A DNA stretch of 64,000 bases from Nautilus pompilius (GCA_018389105.1 JACATO010001572.1:62001-126000); one strand, 5' to 3'; shown: positions 45,231 through 57,505, counted from the stretch's first letter. The notes: generated by a model from the letters alone, not told the origin. Made by a program: numbers and translations.

Positions 45231-46149
45231 ATTCGCTTCGATCTTCGCCAGATTCAGTTTTTAACGGCTCTCGTGGTGCAGAACTTTCCTTCTGTTGCTT
45301 TTAAATTTTTCCACAACTCCGTGTAAACTGTCTTTCTGTTCGTCTGTTGTGGTTGAGAGCCACTGTTTGTTTTTTAAACGAACACAAGTAGTTCCCAAAG
45401 AAGTCCGTCTATATCAGTAAAAGCAAACTTATTTTGTTCGATCAGAGCGGCTTATCTGCCGTAAATAAGGATTTTCAGTATGGTCTAATATCAGTATAAA
45501 TCACGCAGTTAACTAGAAAAGATGCCAGTGCTATTCCGTGAGGGCTCCCTGCGTTCAATTCAGCCTGGAAGTCTAATTAAGTCGTGTTCCAAAATATATC
45601 TACGCGAATAAATTAAGCCGATTTTGAAGCTGAACACCGACATTTGGAAGCGGCTTCTGCTCTGGATTCTCCTAATTGTTCAGATGTATGTATTCAGGGA
45701 TCAGTTGGGGGGGGCAGTCTCGTTAACGGCCCCCCAATGACGATTGAACTCCAACAATCCCGGCCAGCGGAAAGTCGAGCAAAAAGGGAATAAAAAGAAG
45801 AATAATCAGCGTTTTCCGAAGTTGGTATAAAATTATGGATGTGGAAGAGATTCTCTCTCTTCTTCTTCTTCTTTTTTTTTTTTTTCAGTCTCAAACTTTC
45901 CGCAAACTTGGAATCTATTCGCCAGCCCCTCCCATTTTATTTCGGACAAACGAAGCAGTCGTTCCTCGGCGCGATGCCCAATAGAAACCGGTGGAAACCA
46001 CGGGGTGGGGTGGGCTGGCTGTAAATGACGTTATTAGCTTTCTCTGCCCCAACCTCTCCGTCACGCATCTCAGAGCCTCGAAACCCTACCAACTGAAGGA
46101 ATCTGATTTTCAAATTAAAAAGTTTGGATCCTAACTTTGAAATTATCGT

Positions 46150-46150
<1 letters not shown>
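45231..46150. other. Spacer
   Basis: Contains a TTC/T-run near 45862-45885 and a G-run near 45708. No gene is recognised. Confidence 0.4.
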
Positions 46151-46151
<1 letters not shown>

Positions 46152-46214
<63 letters not shown>

Positions 46215-46254
46215 ATCAGTACACAGAGAGATAGAGAGATATAACCTGATAGAC

Positions 46255-46334
<80 letters not shown>

Positions 46335-46378
46335 TGACATCAGTACACAGAGAGATAGAGAGATATAACCTGATAGAC

Positions 46379-46446
<68 letters not shown>

Positions 46447-46541
46447 ACCTGTAGAGATGAGAGAGCTGGAGAGAGATGAAAGAGATGAAGAGATAGAGAG
46501 GATGGAGAGAGAAAAGAGAGATGAGAGAGAGAGAGAGAGAG
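46152..46541. repeat. (GA)n array with duplicated TGACATCAGTAC insert
   Basis: GA runs enclose two copies of an insert starting TGACATCAGTACACAGAG, at 46211 and 46335 (124-bp period), each with ATATAACCTGATAGACTG. GATGAAAGAGATGAAGAG words follow near 46470. The insert is a relative of the 41-bp minisatellite unit near 1 kb. Confidence 0.95.
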
Positions 46542-47150
46542 AAACTTTCCCTCTTTTCGGGGGGGGGGATGGAAGATGACGGCGAGGCTACTTTGTTGTT
46601 GCTCTTCTTGTTGTTTTTACAGGGATCAATGCGGTCCGAAAACTTCCTTCCTGTTTCATCTTTTCCTTCGCCCTCTCTTCACTTGTAATACTGAAGTTGC
46701 GTTCACTAATTATTGGCCGTACGGTTTGTATTTAACCTCGCCAGAAAACAACAACAACAACAACAACAGGCAAAAGATAAAGTGACAACTTTTATTAAAG
46801 AGCTCCCGCGTTATTTTCAAGAGGCGAAAAAAAGAAATAACTCCGTTCCGTCTTTTTTTGGACAATTCCTGATGAACCCATTATTTCACTAACAAAGTCA
46901 CGTGCTTTGTTCCGTAGTCGGTCGTATCCTATTATTCAAATGAGAAGGCGTGGCGCAACTTTGATCTGATCTTAACAGAATAAAATTCCTATTTTGTGTT
47001 GTTTTTTTTTTATATTTCTCCATACAAACTCATTTAATTATAAGAAAACACTAAGGACTGTATTTCTCTTTCGGCTTCTCTCCCCCCCCCCACCTCTCCC
47101 AGACTTTTTTTTTGTTATTATCTGTATCTTGTCCGTCGTTCTTACTCAGA
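46542..47150. other. Spacer with a CAA run
   Basis: Contains (CAA)n near 46747-46768 and C-runs near 47085. No gene is recognised. Confidence 0.4.
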
Positions 47151-47154
47151 TTTC

Positions 47155-47290
47155 TATTCTTTAGCGAATATCAATAGCTATAATGATTGGTTCGTGCTCT
47201 GTGATCGGGGAGTTCGATTGGACGAGATTAATGGAGGAAGAAACCCTGGCTGGCTATCCGAGTCTAATTAGATAACTTGTGGAGAAATTA
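47155..47290. promoter_or_regulatory. Homeodomain-site-rich block
   Basis: AATATCAATAG, TAATGATTGG, GAGATTAATGG and GTCTAATTAGATAAC occur within 120 bp. TCTAATTAGA is a palindromic homeodomain site. The cluster resembles a conserved non-coding developmental element. Confidence 0.25.
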
Positions 47291-48072
47291 TATATATTGT
47301 TGCTTAATGTTGTTTTTTTCTTTTTTTGCGGCGGTGAAGAAGGCCTCCGTAATAAGGGGAGTCGCACGAGGCTTTTGTCCGCGTTTTAGGGGTCATCGAG
47401 AAACGTGAGTAATCCAAGTGTGAGAGGGGGGAGGGGTCGGACAGATGAATAATAATAATAACAATAGCGCGATCGAGTTGGATAAATCGATTCATCGATG
47501 AAGAAGGCGGAACGATTTTAAGATTCCCCTGACCGCTCTGTCACGCGATGTCTAATTTGGCTGCTACTCCGACAACAAAGGTGGACTTTTTTGTCCTTTA
47601 ACTGCCATTTCGACGTCTGCTAGTCCGTGTTCATGGCATTTATCCGGGTAAGCGCAGAGCTTAAACCCACTGATTCCACCCTTTCTTAAAAATATACATA
47701 CATAAGTTCGCCATAACAAGGCGAGGAATGCTTGCGAGGGACACGGTTCGCCAATACGAGTCGGTCGATAAATCTTCATTCGCAGTTAACTTCTCCACAT
47801 CTTCGAGGGAGTTTTATTAAACCCTAAACAATGATAATTAAAAAAGGGGGGGTCCAATTTTTTTTTTAAAATTAAGCCAAGCCACCGGAAACTTGGCGAA
47901 ATTCCGGTCATTTTCTCGCCGGTTCCAACTCTGACCGAAGCGGATTCTTCTTCAGACCTGCTGATAAATGGCGATATCTCTCCCAGACTTTGAATCATGC
48001 GAGCTGTGAAGAACTCGGAAATTAAACTTAATTATAAGCGTGTGAAGAATGTCAACCTCCAGGTTCGAAAAA

Positions 48073-48114
<42 letters not shown>

Positions 48115-48400
48115 ATAATACACATCTGATTACGCTAGAATTAATTAATAGAGTTATATCATCTGGCCGCCACTGCTGATAATTTAAAAGTTTGTTTCTG
48201 TAGATAGGGGGTCTCCAAGACTAAAACAATGCTCGAATTAGCAAAGACACCGCGGGCTACCGCTACGAAACTGTTTCCATCCATCAAAAGCTTTAAAAAG
48301 TAGGATCGGCTCGCACATTGCTCGGAGCAGTTGGAAATTGCCTCAACAGTTTTACCCGTTGATATCCTGTATCGGGTTCCTTCTGCCTTCTTTCTCTTTT
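47291..48400. other. Spacer with a (TA)n run
   Basis: Contains (AAT)n near 47445-47460, a homopolymer stretch near 47850 and a (TA)n run at about 48080-48112. No gene is recognised. Confidence 0.4.
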
Positions 48401-48406
48401 CTTCAG

Positions 48407-48534
48407 GACTCTTAGCTCAGAGGCACAGTGCCCTCAATTTACCGCAAAAATCTAAAGTCTCTCGCCGGCTGATTGTCACTCAGCGTAGTCGTGAAAATCC
48501 GTCGCTAGAGGGCGTTATGAAGATGGCGCCCGGG
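48407..48534 (+). CDS. Candidate internal exon
   Basis: A long pyrimidine tract ending CTTTTCTTCAG precedes 48407, a near-ideal acceptor, and GGG|GTAAGA follows 48534. One frame is open across the whole 128 bp (42 codons), beginning LLAQRHSALNLPQKSKVS and ending GVMKMAPG. The peptide is basic and unrecognised. CTTAGCTCAGAGGCACAG at its start resembles a tRNA A box, so a decayed SINE is an alternative. ATGAAGATGGCGCCC near the end is a YY1-like start-codon context and could be a promoter instead. Confidence 0.3.
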
Positions 48535-48539
48535 GTAAG

Positions 48540-50540
48540 AGAAATCGCATCGCGGTAGTAACGTGGTAGCCTTTTCATGCCATCGCCAGCAGCTGATCGC
48601 ATTCTCTCCTTTCTCGCCCTTCTCTTTATTCCATTCCCAGCCCTCAAGTCCAGGCGGCCCCGTCTTGATGTGGAAATAAATCAAAACGTCAAAATTTTTG
48701 TGATTTCCTCCCTCCCCCCGCCGCCATCCGCGCGTGCGCGAGAAAAGAAGGGGGAGGAGGAAGAGAAAACGTCGCAGTCCGCACAAGAATAGTCGTCCCC
48801 CACCAAACACTCTCGCCCACGTGGTTCTTTGTGCTCCGCCTATTGTTCCCAGAGCGCGCTTAGTGGCTGATCACGTGATGGGTGGAACAGGCGCTCAAAA
48901 GTCGAGCACCTTCCTAGCGTACACCTGACAATAACCACGAAAACCTTCTTATCTCAAAAACAAAAAGGAGAGGGAACAAAACTCGGTTCTAACTTGAAAG
49001 GTGACTCGTGTCCTTTGGACAGTAATGCGTACTTACCCTTAAAAATGACATCTAAGAAGCTCTGCCATTCCTTTTGAAATAAACTCCTCCAGAATTTCAA
49101 GTTAATATGTTGCATTTTTTTTTCTTCTGTTCGTTTTATTTTCTAAATATTTTTTTGTTCCGCCTCAACGCAAACACAAGATGTGTTATTGAGCTTTAGT
49201 CGTTTTATACAAACGAAGTCTAATTAATTTAGTTCTATTCCTGAACACCAGGGCGAGAGCTCCATCATTATGCAATATGAAAGAACTGTCAATCTTCTAG
49301 GCAGAAATAAACATAATTTGCATTTTAATTTAAAATTTACCATCTGGAATCGAAGTTAATCTGTTCCCTAGGTACTTTTCCCAGTGAGGATGATACTGTC
49401 GATACTCCGTACCGCGAAGGTTTTTTTTGTTTTTCAAGAAGCCCCTCTTTCCGTCTGTCTAAAAAGGAAGTGTGTCCTCATCTAAGGTTTAGTGTGGTTG
49501 ACGTCACAATCTTGGCCCTTTTTATGTTTCGATGTCAAATGTCTAGAATTGATCATTTTTTTTTTTTTTATCGGACACTTTACAGCCTCATCAGGGACTA
49601 GAGTTTGTCCTGGGGTCACGCGCACTCGTAGTCCGGAAGTTTGGACTGCGGTTCCGATTCTTCTTTTCCTTTCTCTCTGTTAAGTTACATCGTTGTTTTG
49701 ATGACCAGGGAGTCTTCTTTTAGAACTTGGAAATACTTTCTGTTCACGGGAAAGCTTTGTCTTCTGCCTCCCCCCCCCTCGCCCCAACCTTTTGGACTTT
49801 AGTTAAAGTTAGATTTAAACGTTTCGTTTGAAATATGTAGGTTCAGACCGTTATCAACCATCTGTCCCCACCTAAAACTATTACTCGCTAACCCTTGGCC
49901 GGTCGTAATGCGATGATATCTGTGTTGGCCAGTGACCACCTTCCCCTTTTACAATTACTGGACAAGAGAATGGGGAACCGACTGTCGGTGTAGGTTTGCA
50001 TCCATCGGCAATTTTCAGCAGCAGGTGTTTCAGCCTCATAAATACCAGGATAAAAGTTAGTCTGACCCATTATTACCCGTTCACACCCCAGGCTAGCATC
50101 TCGTCCGCCCTTACCGGGAGGGAGGCGCTACCTCTGCGCTTATCTTAAGAAGCAAAGAATAAATAAGCGAAGTCTCACATTATTTAAAAACGAATAAACA
50201 CTTGAAATTTAAATCCGCTGCAAGTTTACTCTTTCATTACTTCATAGTTGCATCTCCATGGGAATGCTTGATTTAGAGAAGGAACCCCGCATGGGTATTA
50301 CAACGAGGCTTGATTTGGCTTTACTAAGTCAAGAATTGCATCTCTGCGCCATGACGCACCCTGACCTCCTGTCTTTCAGAAAACGAATAGATGCAACAAT
50401 TCTGGACCCCTCCACTGTGTCACATAACTAATTATCTCCCCTTTTATATATATAAAAATATTCTTCCATCAATTATAGTCGCATTGTCATTCTCTTACAC
50501 ACTCTAAAGGGGTCAGCTGCTGCAGCCTCTGAAATCAGGT
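48540..50540. other. Spacer, GC-rich at first
   Basis: 48590-48930 is GC-rich with CGCGTGCGCG near 48730 and looks regulatory. The rest is AT-rich with T-runs. An acceptor-like tract at 49556-49585 opens a 44-codon frame with no recognised family. ATTATGCAATATG near 49266 and AATTTGCATTTTAATTT near 49315 are POU-like words. Confidence 0.3.
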
Positions 50541-51480
50541 CCGTTTGAGGGCGCCGAGTTGGGGAATCAAATCAGTCGGCGGACGCTGGTAATCGATTAC
50601 GGGAAGTTGAAATCAACGCCCGCTAGCGACGACAGTTTTGTGAAATATGGCTGCCTCAAACTCCGAGATTTCTCAAAGTTTGTTAAACTGCCATCTTATG
50701 CGCGTCACGCCCGATCTGTTTGTTTATATTCGAGTCGGGGAACCGGGAACGGCGGCGCGGGCCCAGGGCCGACCGGACTGGAAATTTGGGGGTGGGTGGA
50801 CGATATCGAAAAACGCCTCGCTTCTAATCTCTTCCCACCTCGGCCGCGTAATTTCCATTCTGTTTGACGAGTTATCCGGCCCCTAGATGGCGCGGCCGGC
50901 CGGAGCTCATCGCGTGCGCAACAGCGCTGTTCGCTGAGGGCCGACCAGAGGTCAGAATCTCCGACAACGATGCAGCGATATCAAAGGGTCGTCGTTTCCG
51001 CATCTTTTTGATGCCTGTAATTGAGGATTTGCATGGCGATGGTGCATCTCCTGCCCCCTCCCTGCGCAACTCTCTCCCCCCCTTATTTAAATAACCACAG
51101 ATAGGGGCGATAATCTATTTGTTTCCATTCTTTCTGATGGCCAACGCGATAGAGAAAGAAGTCGGCGTCGACTTAATAAGGGGATTTTATTATCGTACCT
51201 TAGCCTCGAATTTCTCGCCAGTTACTGGCTAATAGCCGTTCGAAGATTACAATCTAAAAATGGTATTGATTGGCGCTCTGCTGAATGGAGAGCTGCGCTT
51301 AATGTTGCCCAAAGTAACGCATAACTCGGTTTTAATCGCTTATGCTATCGGGTCAAAAACACGGCGAAGCCATTCTCCCACAATGCCGGTGTTATTTCCG
51401 GTTTATCAAACCCACTCCAAATCGAGGCTGTTTGTAACTCGGCAGCCTGTTTTATCTTTTTACTGAAAGGATGGCTTGCT
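50540..51480. promoter_or_regulatory. CpG-rich island with CTCF-like and POU octamer sites
   Basis: About 900 bp of CpG-rich and then moderately AT-rich unique DNA contains CCCCTAGATGGCGC at 50880-50893 (13 of 14 to the CTCF core) and the octamer ATTTGCAT at 51027. Overlapping short frames occur on both strands with no recognised family. Low repeat content and dense transcription-factor-like words suggest a conserved regulatory element or promoter. Confidence 0.35.
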
Positions 51481-52920
51481 TAAACCAGGGAAAACGGTTC
51501 GGGGATCAATCTTTAACAAGATTTATTTATTCATTTTATTAAAAAAATAATAATACATTTTTGACGAAGCGACATTACGGCGGATGAAGGAATTAGCAGC
51601 CAATGTTATCTTTCCGATATCACTGGGTACATTTTATACTCGTTATTGCTCGAATTACATGGCAAGAATTCTGATTAGTAAAGGGTAGAGCAGAGACTTA
51701 TAGTAAATCGAGTGATCAATCATAAAACGAGAGACCAAAAGGGTAAAAAGTGAAATGTATTTTTTTTTTAAATTTTTTTTTGTTTTTTTTTTAAATAACT
51801 TAAAACGGAGTTTTTCTGCTACTCGATGCCAAGCGAAAGAAAACGAGCCCCGGTCCGTCCATCTTCCATCACGCATTTAGCTGCGACACCGATAAATGAG
51901 ACCGGTTTTCTCTCGACGACGACCCACCCACAGCCTGTCACTTCAGACGGATCGTCCTGGAACGGAACAAAGGGTTTTTGTGACACCTGACTGCCAACAT
52001 TTAATAAGACACTGGCATGCGGATCATAAGCATCAGTCCGTTCTTAGCGAAACGATGAAAGACAAGCAGACGCGGGAGATCGATAGCAGTCTGAGATAGA
52101 TTACCAGAGCAGTTTTGCTTAATTAAACTAAACACTGTTAGTCAACTGTGATAGGTAATTAGCCCGGTAACTATTGACAACGGAAGAAATCTTCATGCGT
52201 TCAGAAACGTTGTCTTGACGCCTACTCGCTGGATCTGAACCGCCAGGCTGTAGTGCCTTTACTGAATAAACCAAAGTAACTTATCATGTATATTAATTAT
52301 CGACATTTTTTTTTAGCAAAAGCCAGGAGAATTCATGATCCCTGCTCTCGAATATCGCCATCTTCTTCCGGTTCTTGTCTTCCCCTTAGGGCCTTGTTTA
52401 GCTACAGATCATCGTATGCGCGTGATATGTTTTCGGCTGGGTAGAATACAGGGCTGGACTGTGGCTGCTGGTAAAGTACACCTGTACGCCACATCGCACC
52501 GACTGTCAGGTCAAAGCCGCGCCTCGCCCTGACTTAAGTCATATCGCTGCGTGCTGCGATCTAAAGACTATTCATTTAAAAAAAAAACCAACAGAAACGT
52601 TAAACTTATCGCCGCTGGAAAGCAGGACCGAAACCAGGCACGTAAGTTTGGCCACCGGACAGTAGTCCCGACGCTGTCTCGTCATCTTTCTTGGTTTTCC
52701 TGAAGTTGAGCGTATGCCAGCTGCCAACTTGATAACGTTGTGAGTGGCTTGTTAAAGATTTTCCATTGACTCTAAGAGAGAAATCTTTTTGCAGTCCCCG
52801 TTTTTGAAGGAACATTCAAGATTGCTGTTTATTTCTAGAGACAATGTCCGATTTCTGTAATAAAAATTCAAATGCCAGTTGAAGTGAAGATGTTGTTTCC
52901 ATTTGCTTGTTCACAGAACG
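51481..52920. other. Spacer with two small ATG ORFs
   Basis: Small plus-strand frames start at 51896 (67 codons, MRPVFSRRRPTHSLSL) and 52335 (65 codons, MIPALEYRHLLPVLVF). Neither is recognised and both fall within chance length. T-runs lie near 51760-51795. Confidence 0.2.
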
Positions 52921-52927
52921 AAAAAAA

Positions 52928-53430
52928 TCATATTTAATGGTTTACATAAAGACCATGTTTAATTACTGACATAAAGATTACGTTTAATTGTGGCATAAAG
53001 ACCATGTTTAATTGTTGGCATAAAGATTATTTTAATAGGTGACATAAAGATCACTTTTAATTGTTGGCATGAAGATCATGTTTAATTGTGGTATAAAGAC
53101 CATGTTTAATTGTGGCCTAAAGACAATGTTTAATTGTTGACATAAACATCACGTTTAATTGTGGCATAAACACAATGTTTAATTGTTGACATAAAGATCA
53201 CGTTTAATTGTGGCATAAATACCATGTTCAATTGTTGGCATAAAGATTATTTTAATAGGTGACATAAAGATCACTTTTAATTGTTGGCATGAAGATCATG
53301 TTTAATTGTGGCCTAAAGACAATGTTTAATTGTTGACATAAACATCACGTTTAATCGTGGCATAAAGACAATGTTTAATTGGTGACATAAAGATCACGCT
53401 TAATTGTTGGCATAAAGATCATGTTTAATG
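52928..53430. repeat. 24/25-bp degenerate minisatellite
   Basis: About twenty diverged units of the type GACATAAAGATCACGTTTAA plus TTGT or TTGTTG stand in tandem. Two unit kinds (TGTTGGCATAAAGATCATG and TGTGGCATAAAGACCATG) partly alternate, and a larger block is itself repeated (near 53020 and 53240). Confidence 0.92.
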
Positions 53431-53765
53431 ACTGAGATATGGAAACCAAAGTAAAACATTTTCATTCGGTATGTATTTTGAAGGAAAAGCAAATAATGTA
53501 ACGATTCCCTTTTATTTTCTACGTCAGTCACTGAAGATGACCTTGTCCATTAGTGTCTCGTCTTCTGTTATTTTGTTCTCCAGACAGAAGGGACCTCATC
53601 TCACTTCGTCCCTTACTTTGTTGAGCGGGCATTTAGACCCCTAGAAGAGCAGCAGAGCGTCTTTTTAGCGCGCCCATTAACATTTTTTACAGAAAAGTGA
53701 GAAATTGTGAACGGGGTGGGTTCGCGAATAAAACGTGCGCGCGGGGTGGGGACAAAAGGGGGGAT
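53431..53765. other. Spacer
   Basis: Unique DNA turning G-rich near 53710. I see no feature. Confidence 0.4.
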
Positions 53766-54065
53766 ATGAAATCGAATTTAAAAGGGGGAGTGCTTGAGCG
53801 AGGCGGAGTGAAGTCAAACAAAGACATTCTCACTCGATGGTTCACGGCTTTGTTTGACTGGTCTCTACTCCGACTTTCTGAAATGTGGGATCGCGCCTAT
53901 TGCCGGCTACTTTACAGACAGGGGGTTGCCCTACATCTTATTGACAACCCGAATCTTTATTTTACCCCTAGTCGTCTGGGTGCGGGTTCTGGTTCCTTTA
54001 AATTAAAAAGAAAAGGAAAACGACGACCGCGTACCCAACGCGTTGTTGTTCGTCATAAAGGCTGA
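53766..54065 (+). CDS. Small basic ORF, candidate
   Basis: An ATG at 53766 opens 99 codons, beginning MKSNLKGGVLERGG. The middle is aromatic-rich (RWFTALFDWSLLRL) and the C-terminus is strongly basic (KLKRKGKRRPRTQR), like a nuclear-localisation or nucleic-acid-binding tail. No family is recognised. The frame extends upstream without another ATG. It is among the longest unique-sequence ORFs here but still within chance range. Confidence 0.2.
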   Translation: MKSNLKGGVLERGGVKSNKDILTRWFTALFDWSLLRLSEMWDRAYCRLLYRQGVALHLIDNPNLYFTPSRLGAGSGSFKLKRKGKRRPRTQRVVVRHKG

Positions 54066-55310
54066 GATAAGCCAACCTCTGTTTACATCTTTGTCTAAAA
54101 GCTTCTAGTTAAGCTCTTCGAGCTCTGAAAATTAACTAGACATTTTCACTGGACCGAAGGTCGGTTCTAGTTCATCTCTAATGAGTGGCGTAAATACCAC
54201 ACACACCCCCAAAAAATCTTCACCTAGTAAATATATGGCATTAAATAAGAAAGCTACGCGATGTCATGTAAATGTCTTGTTTATTTGGGCTGGGCTGTAA
54301 AGGAGATAATCTATTGTACAATAGATCATCTTTAATGGTTGACGTAAAGATCACGTTGATAAACGGGAAATAACATCGGCATTGTGGGAGAATGGCTTCG
54401 CCGTCTGTGAGCTGGTAACATAAACGGCTAAACATTATCTTTTTTTTAAATTTAAAGTCAGGCATCTACATCCTCAGACTGATAGTTTTCCCGCCTCCAA
54501 TCAGATAGTGCTGTTTTTATCAGATGCTGTTAATCCCAGGTATATACAGGTAACTCAGCCTATACTGTCTTTCTATTTCTCTTATATTCTAATTATCATA
54601 GTATGATTTTGTTTTGACATCAGGTAGGGTAAAAAATTTTGGGGGTATACATCGAAATCCCCTTTTGAAGAAAAAGACTGTAAGTTATAGAAACAGTTTT
54701 ATGTTTGCACTGGGGATTTTATCACCCCTTTTATTTTAGACAAGCGTTTCTCGAAGAATATAAAATCAGACGGAAGTTGGCGTGGTCGGTAATGGGTGCG
54801 GGTTAGGGTTGTATGGAAATGATTTACTGTCTGCACATGCTTAAAATTAAAAAAAAATATATATATATATATATGATGGCCCTTAAAGTACTGGTCAAAG
54901 GAAGACTAACTAATGGACGTCAGGTGCGTATTCCTGAATGACGAAGTCGGTTTCCGGTGAGTTATCCCGATGCACGACAATAACTTACTGGAAATACGCT
55001 CTGGCCACGTGACATATGTCTGCAGACTACAACTGTAGATTTTACTACTCGTGTAGCAACCAGTTCGTGCCCATAAAGGAGCATTTAGTTCGACAATCGT
55101 GTGTTAACACCAAGGAAAGTTTGCTTTCCTTTTGCCTTAGCGTAGAGGTGACTGATGACACATTTAGGAAACGCTGTCACCGAGTTTTTCAGGTGTCTCA
55201 TACATTAGATCTTAGATCTACAGTCGACAGCAGCTGATAGTAGTTTACCATTTTTTTTTTTTTTTGTTACCAGCAATAATTTATGACGGACTAACCCTTA
55301 GATTTTTCTT
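54066..55310. other. Spacer with a stray minisatellite unit
   Basis: TTTAATGGTTGACGTAAAG at 54331 is a single detached copy of the 24/25-bp unit found 1 kb upstream. A (TA)n run lies at about 54858-54873. No gene is recognised. Confidence 0.4.
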
Positions 55311-55944
55311 CTCTCTCTGTACTGACGTCATATCTCCCCCTCCATCATCCCCTCTCTCTCTCGCTCTGTGTACTACTGACGTCATATCTCTCTGTACTGA
55401 CGTCATATCTCTCTCACCGTCACCCCCTCTCTCTCGCTCTGTGTACTGACGTCATATCTCTCTCACCGTCACCCCCTCTCTCGCTCTGTGTACTGACGTC
55501 ATATCTCTCTCTCTCTCACTGTACTGACGTCATATCTCTCCCTCCATCACCCCCTCTCTCTCTCACTGTACTGACGTCATATCTCTCCTTCCATCACCCC
55601 CTCTCTCTCACTGTACTGACGTCATATCTCTCTGTACTGACGTCATATCTCACTGTACTGACGTCATATCTCTCCCTCCATCACCCTCTCTCTCTCTCAC
55701 TGTACTGACGTCATATCTCTCTCACCGTCACCACCCCCCTCTCTCGCTCTGTGTACTGACGTCATATCTCTCTGTACTGACGTCATATCTCTCTCTCGCT
55801 CTCTCTCACTGTACTGACGTCATATCTCTCCCTCCATCACCCCCTCTCTCTCTCTCTCACTGTACTGACGTCATATCTCTCTGTACTGACGTCATATCTC
55901 TCTCACACCGTCACCCCCTCTCTCGCTCTGTGTATGACGTCATA

Positions 55945-55975
<31 letters not shown>

Positions 55976-56069
55976 CTCTCTCACTGTACTGACGTCATAT
56001 CTCTCCCTCCATCACCCCCTCTCTCTCTCGCTCTGTGTACTGACGTCATATCTCTCTGTACTGACGTCA

Positions 56070-56106
<37 letters not shown>

Positions 56107-56113
56107 CTCTCTC

Positions 56114-56151
<38 letters not shown>
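55311..56151. repeat. CT array with about twenty TGACGTCA palindromes
   Basis: Units of GTACTGACGTCATATCTCTC are joined by CT runs and by CCATCACCCCCTCTC or CACCGTCACCCC linkers. I count about twenty intact TGACGTCA octamers, each the full cAMP-response-element palindrome. Linker length varies from a few bases to about 40, so there is no single period. The array ends in pure CT and CA repeat. Ser-Leu frames across it are artefacts. Confidence 0.96.
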
Positions 56152-56158
<7 letters not shown>

Positions 56159-57444
56159 AACACCAGCGCGGTTTGAATAAAACTTATACCCCTTAATCAC
56201 CAAGATTGAAATATATGTGACAAGTCATGGAAACTATAGGTTTCCTAATGTATCCTCCACAAGCAGATACAGCAGTAATTCTCATCTACGGATGGCTTTC
56301 CTGAAGCTAAATTTTCAAAATTGCGCATCAGGAGAACGGAGTCGGCGATAGACCCCCACACGCACGTTTTCACGTTTTCGTTGGCTCCAGTGCGCATCAG
56401 CGCTACCAACCCGTCCGACGAACAAGTGGCGCCATCTCTGTCGAGACACTCTAATGTGCGAACTCTCAACTATCGATGAACAAGTGCACTTGAGCCACTA
56501 TATACCGAGATCAGATATTCACTAGAAGCATCCATTGGTTAGCAACATCACAGTTACCCAGAAACGATAAATGAAATTTGATTTCTTTTTTTCCGCATGA
56601 AATGAAGACATTTTGATCATTATTCAGACAGTCGTCCAAAGACCGCTTTAGCGACGGATGGGGAAATGGCTTCGCCAAAATTATTTCCATTCCTTCCCCT
56701 CGACACAAATTTAAGTAGGTCTACCTTTCCAGTAACTTGATTTGAAAAAAAAACAAAAAAAAAAAACATTTATTTAAATAATAACGAAGTACAAGTTTGC
56801 AAACGCTGTTGGATGAAAAGATACGCAAGAAGAGGAAGAAACTGGTCGTGGAGACAGAAGAGGGCCAAACATTACGTCACCGTGTGCTTTGAACAAGACA
56901 CTAAGTGTTCGTTTGGCTACAGTGTAGAAAATGAATTTTTGACGTAGTAAAGCCAATCGAGACTTGTCTTAATATTCATAAGGGGCCTCTGTACTGAACA
57001 CCGCTTAAGTGGTTATTTGCTGTGGAGACGCACCGCGTGGTACTGAAGCAGTTAGCTTCGATAACGACTTTCACTACACTGTTGTTTTCGCCTACTAAGA
57101 GGCCATCACGGAATCAGTCTTTTAAGCATACAAAATGAATCTGTTACACGTCTGAAAAGTGGAAGACAGGGATAAAGGAAAACGACAACAACAACAAAAA
57201 AGAAAAGAAAAGCGCAATGCGACATGGACGATTGGAAAAAAAACATTAATATTCAACGAAAGGAATGATTATTTCAAAATTTTAGCAGGAACGGTAACTG
57301 GGAATCGAGTGATAGCTTATTCTCGTCTAGTGCTGTACTCCCTCTTCTTTCTTTTTATGATACTTCACAAATAAGTCGGCGATGGGATATTTTTTAAATT
57401 TTTTTTTATTATTCAACCGATCGATATTCGCCGTGATAAAAAAA

Positions 57445-57448
<4 letters not shown>
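56152..57448. other. Spacer
   Basis: Unique, moderately AT-rich DNA with short minus-strand frames of no recognised family. No gene is called. Confidence 0.4.

Positions 57449-57449
<1 letters not shown>

Positions 57450-57505
<56 letters not shown>

Noticed and set aside
49556..49715. Terminal exon after a long T-tract and TTTACAG, open for 44 codons
   Set aside because: T-rich tracts followed by AG are frequent here, and open frames of that length are common. There is no further support.
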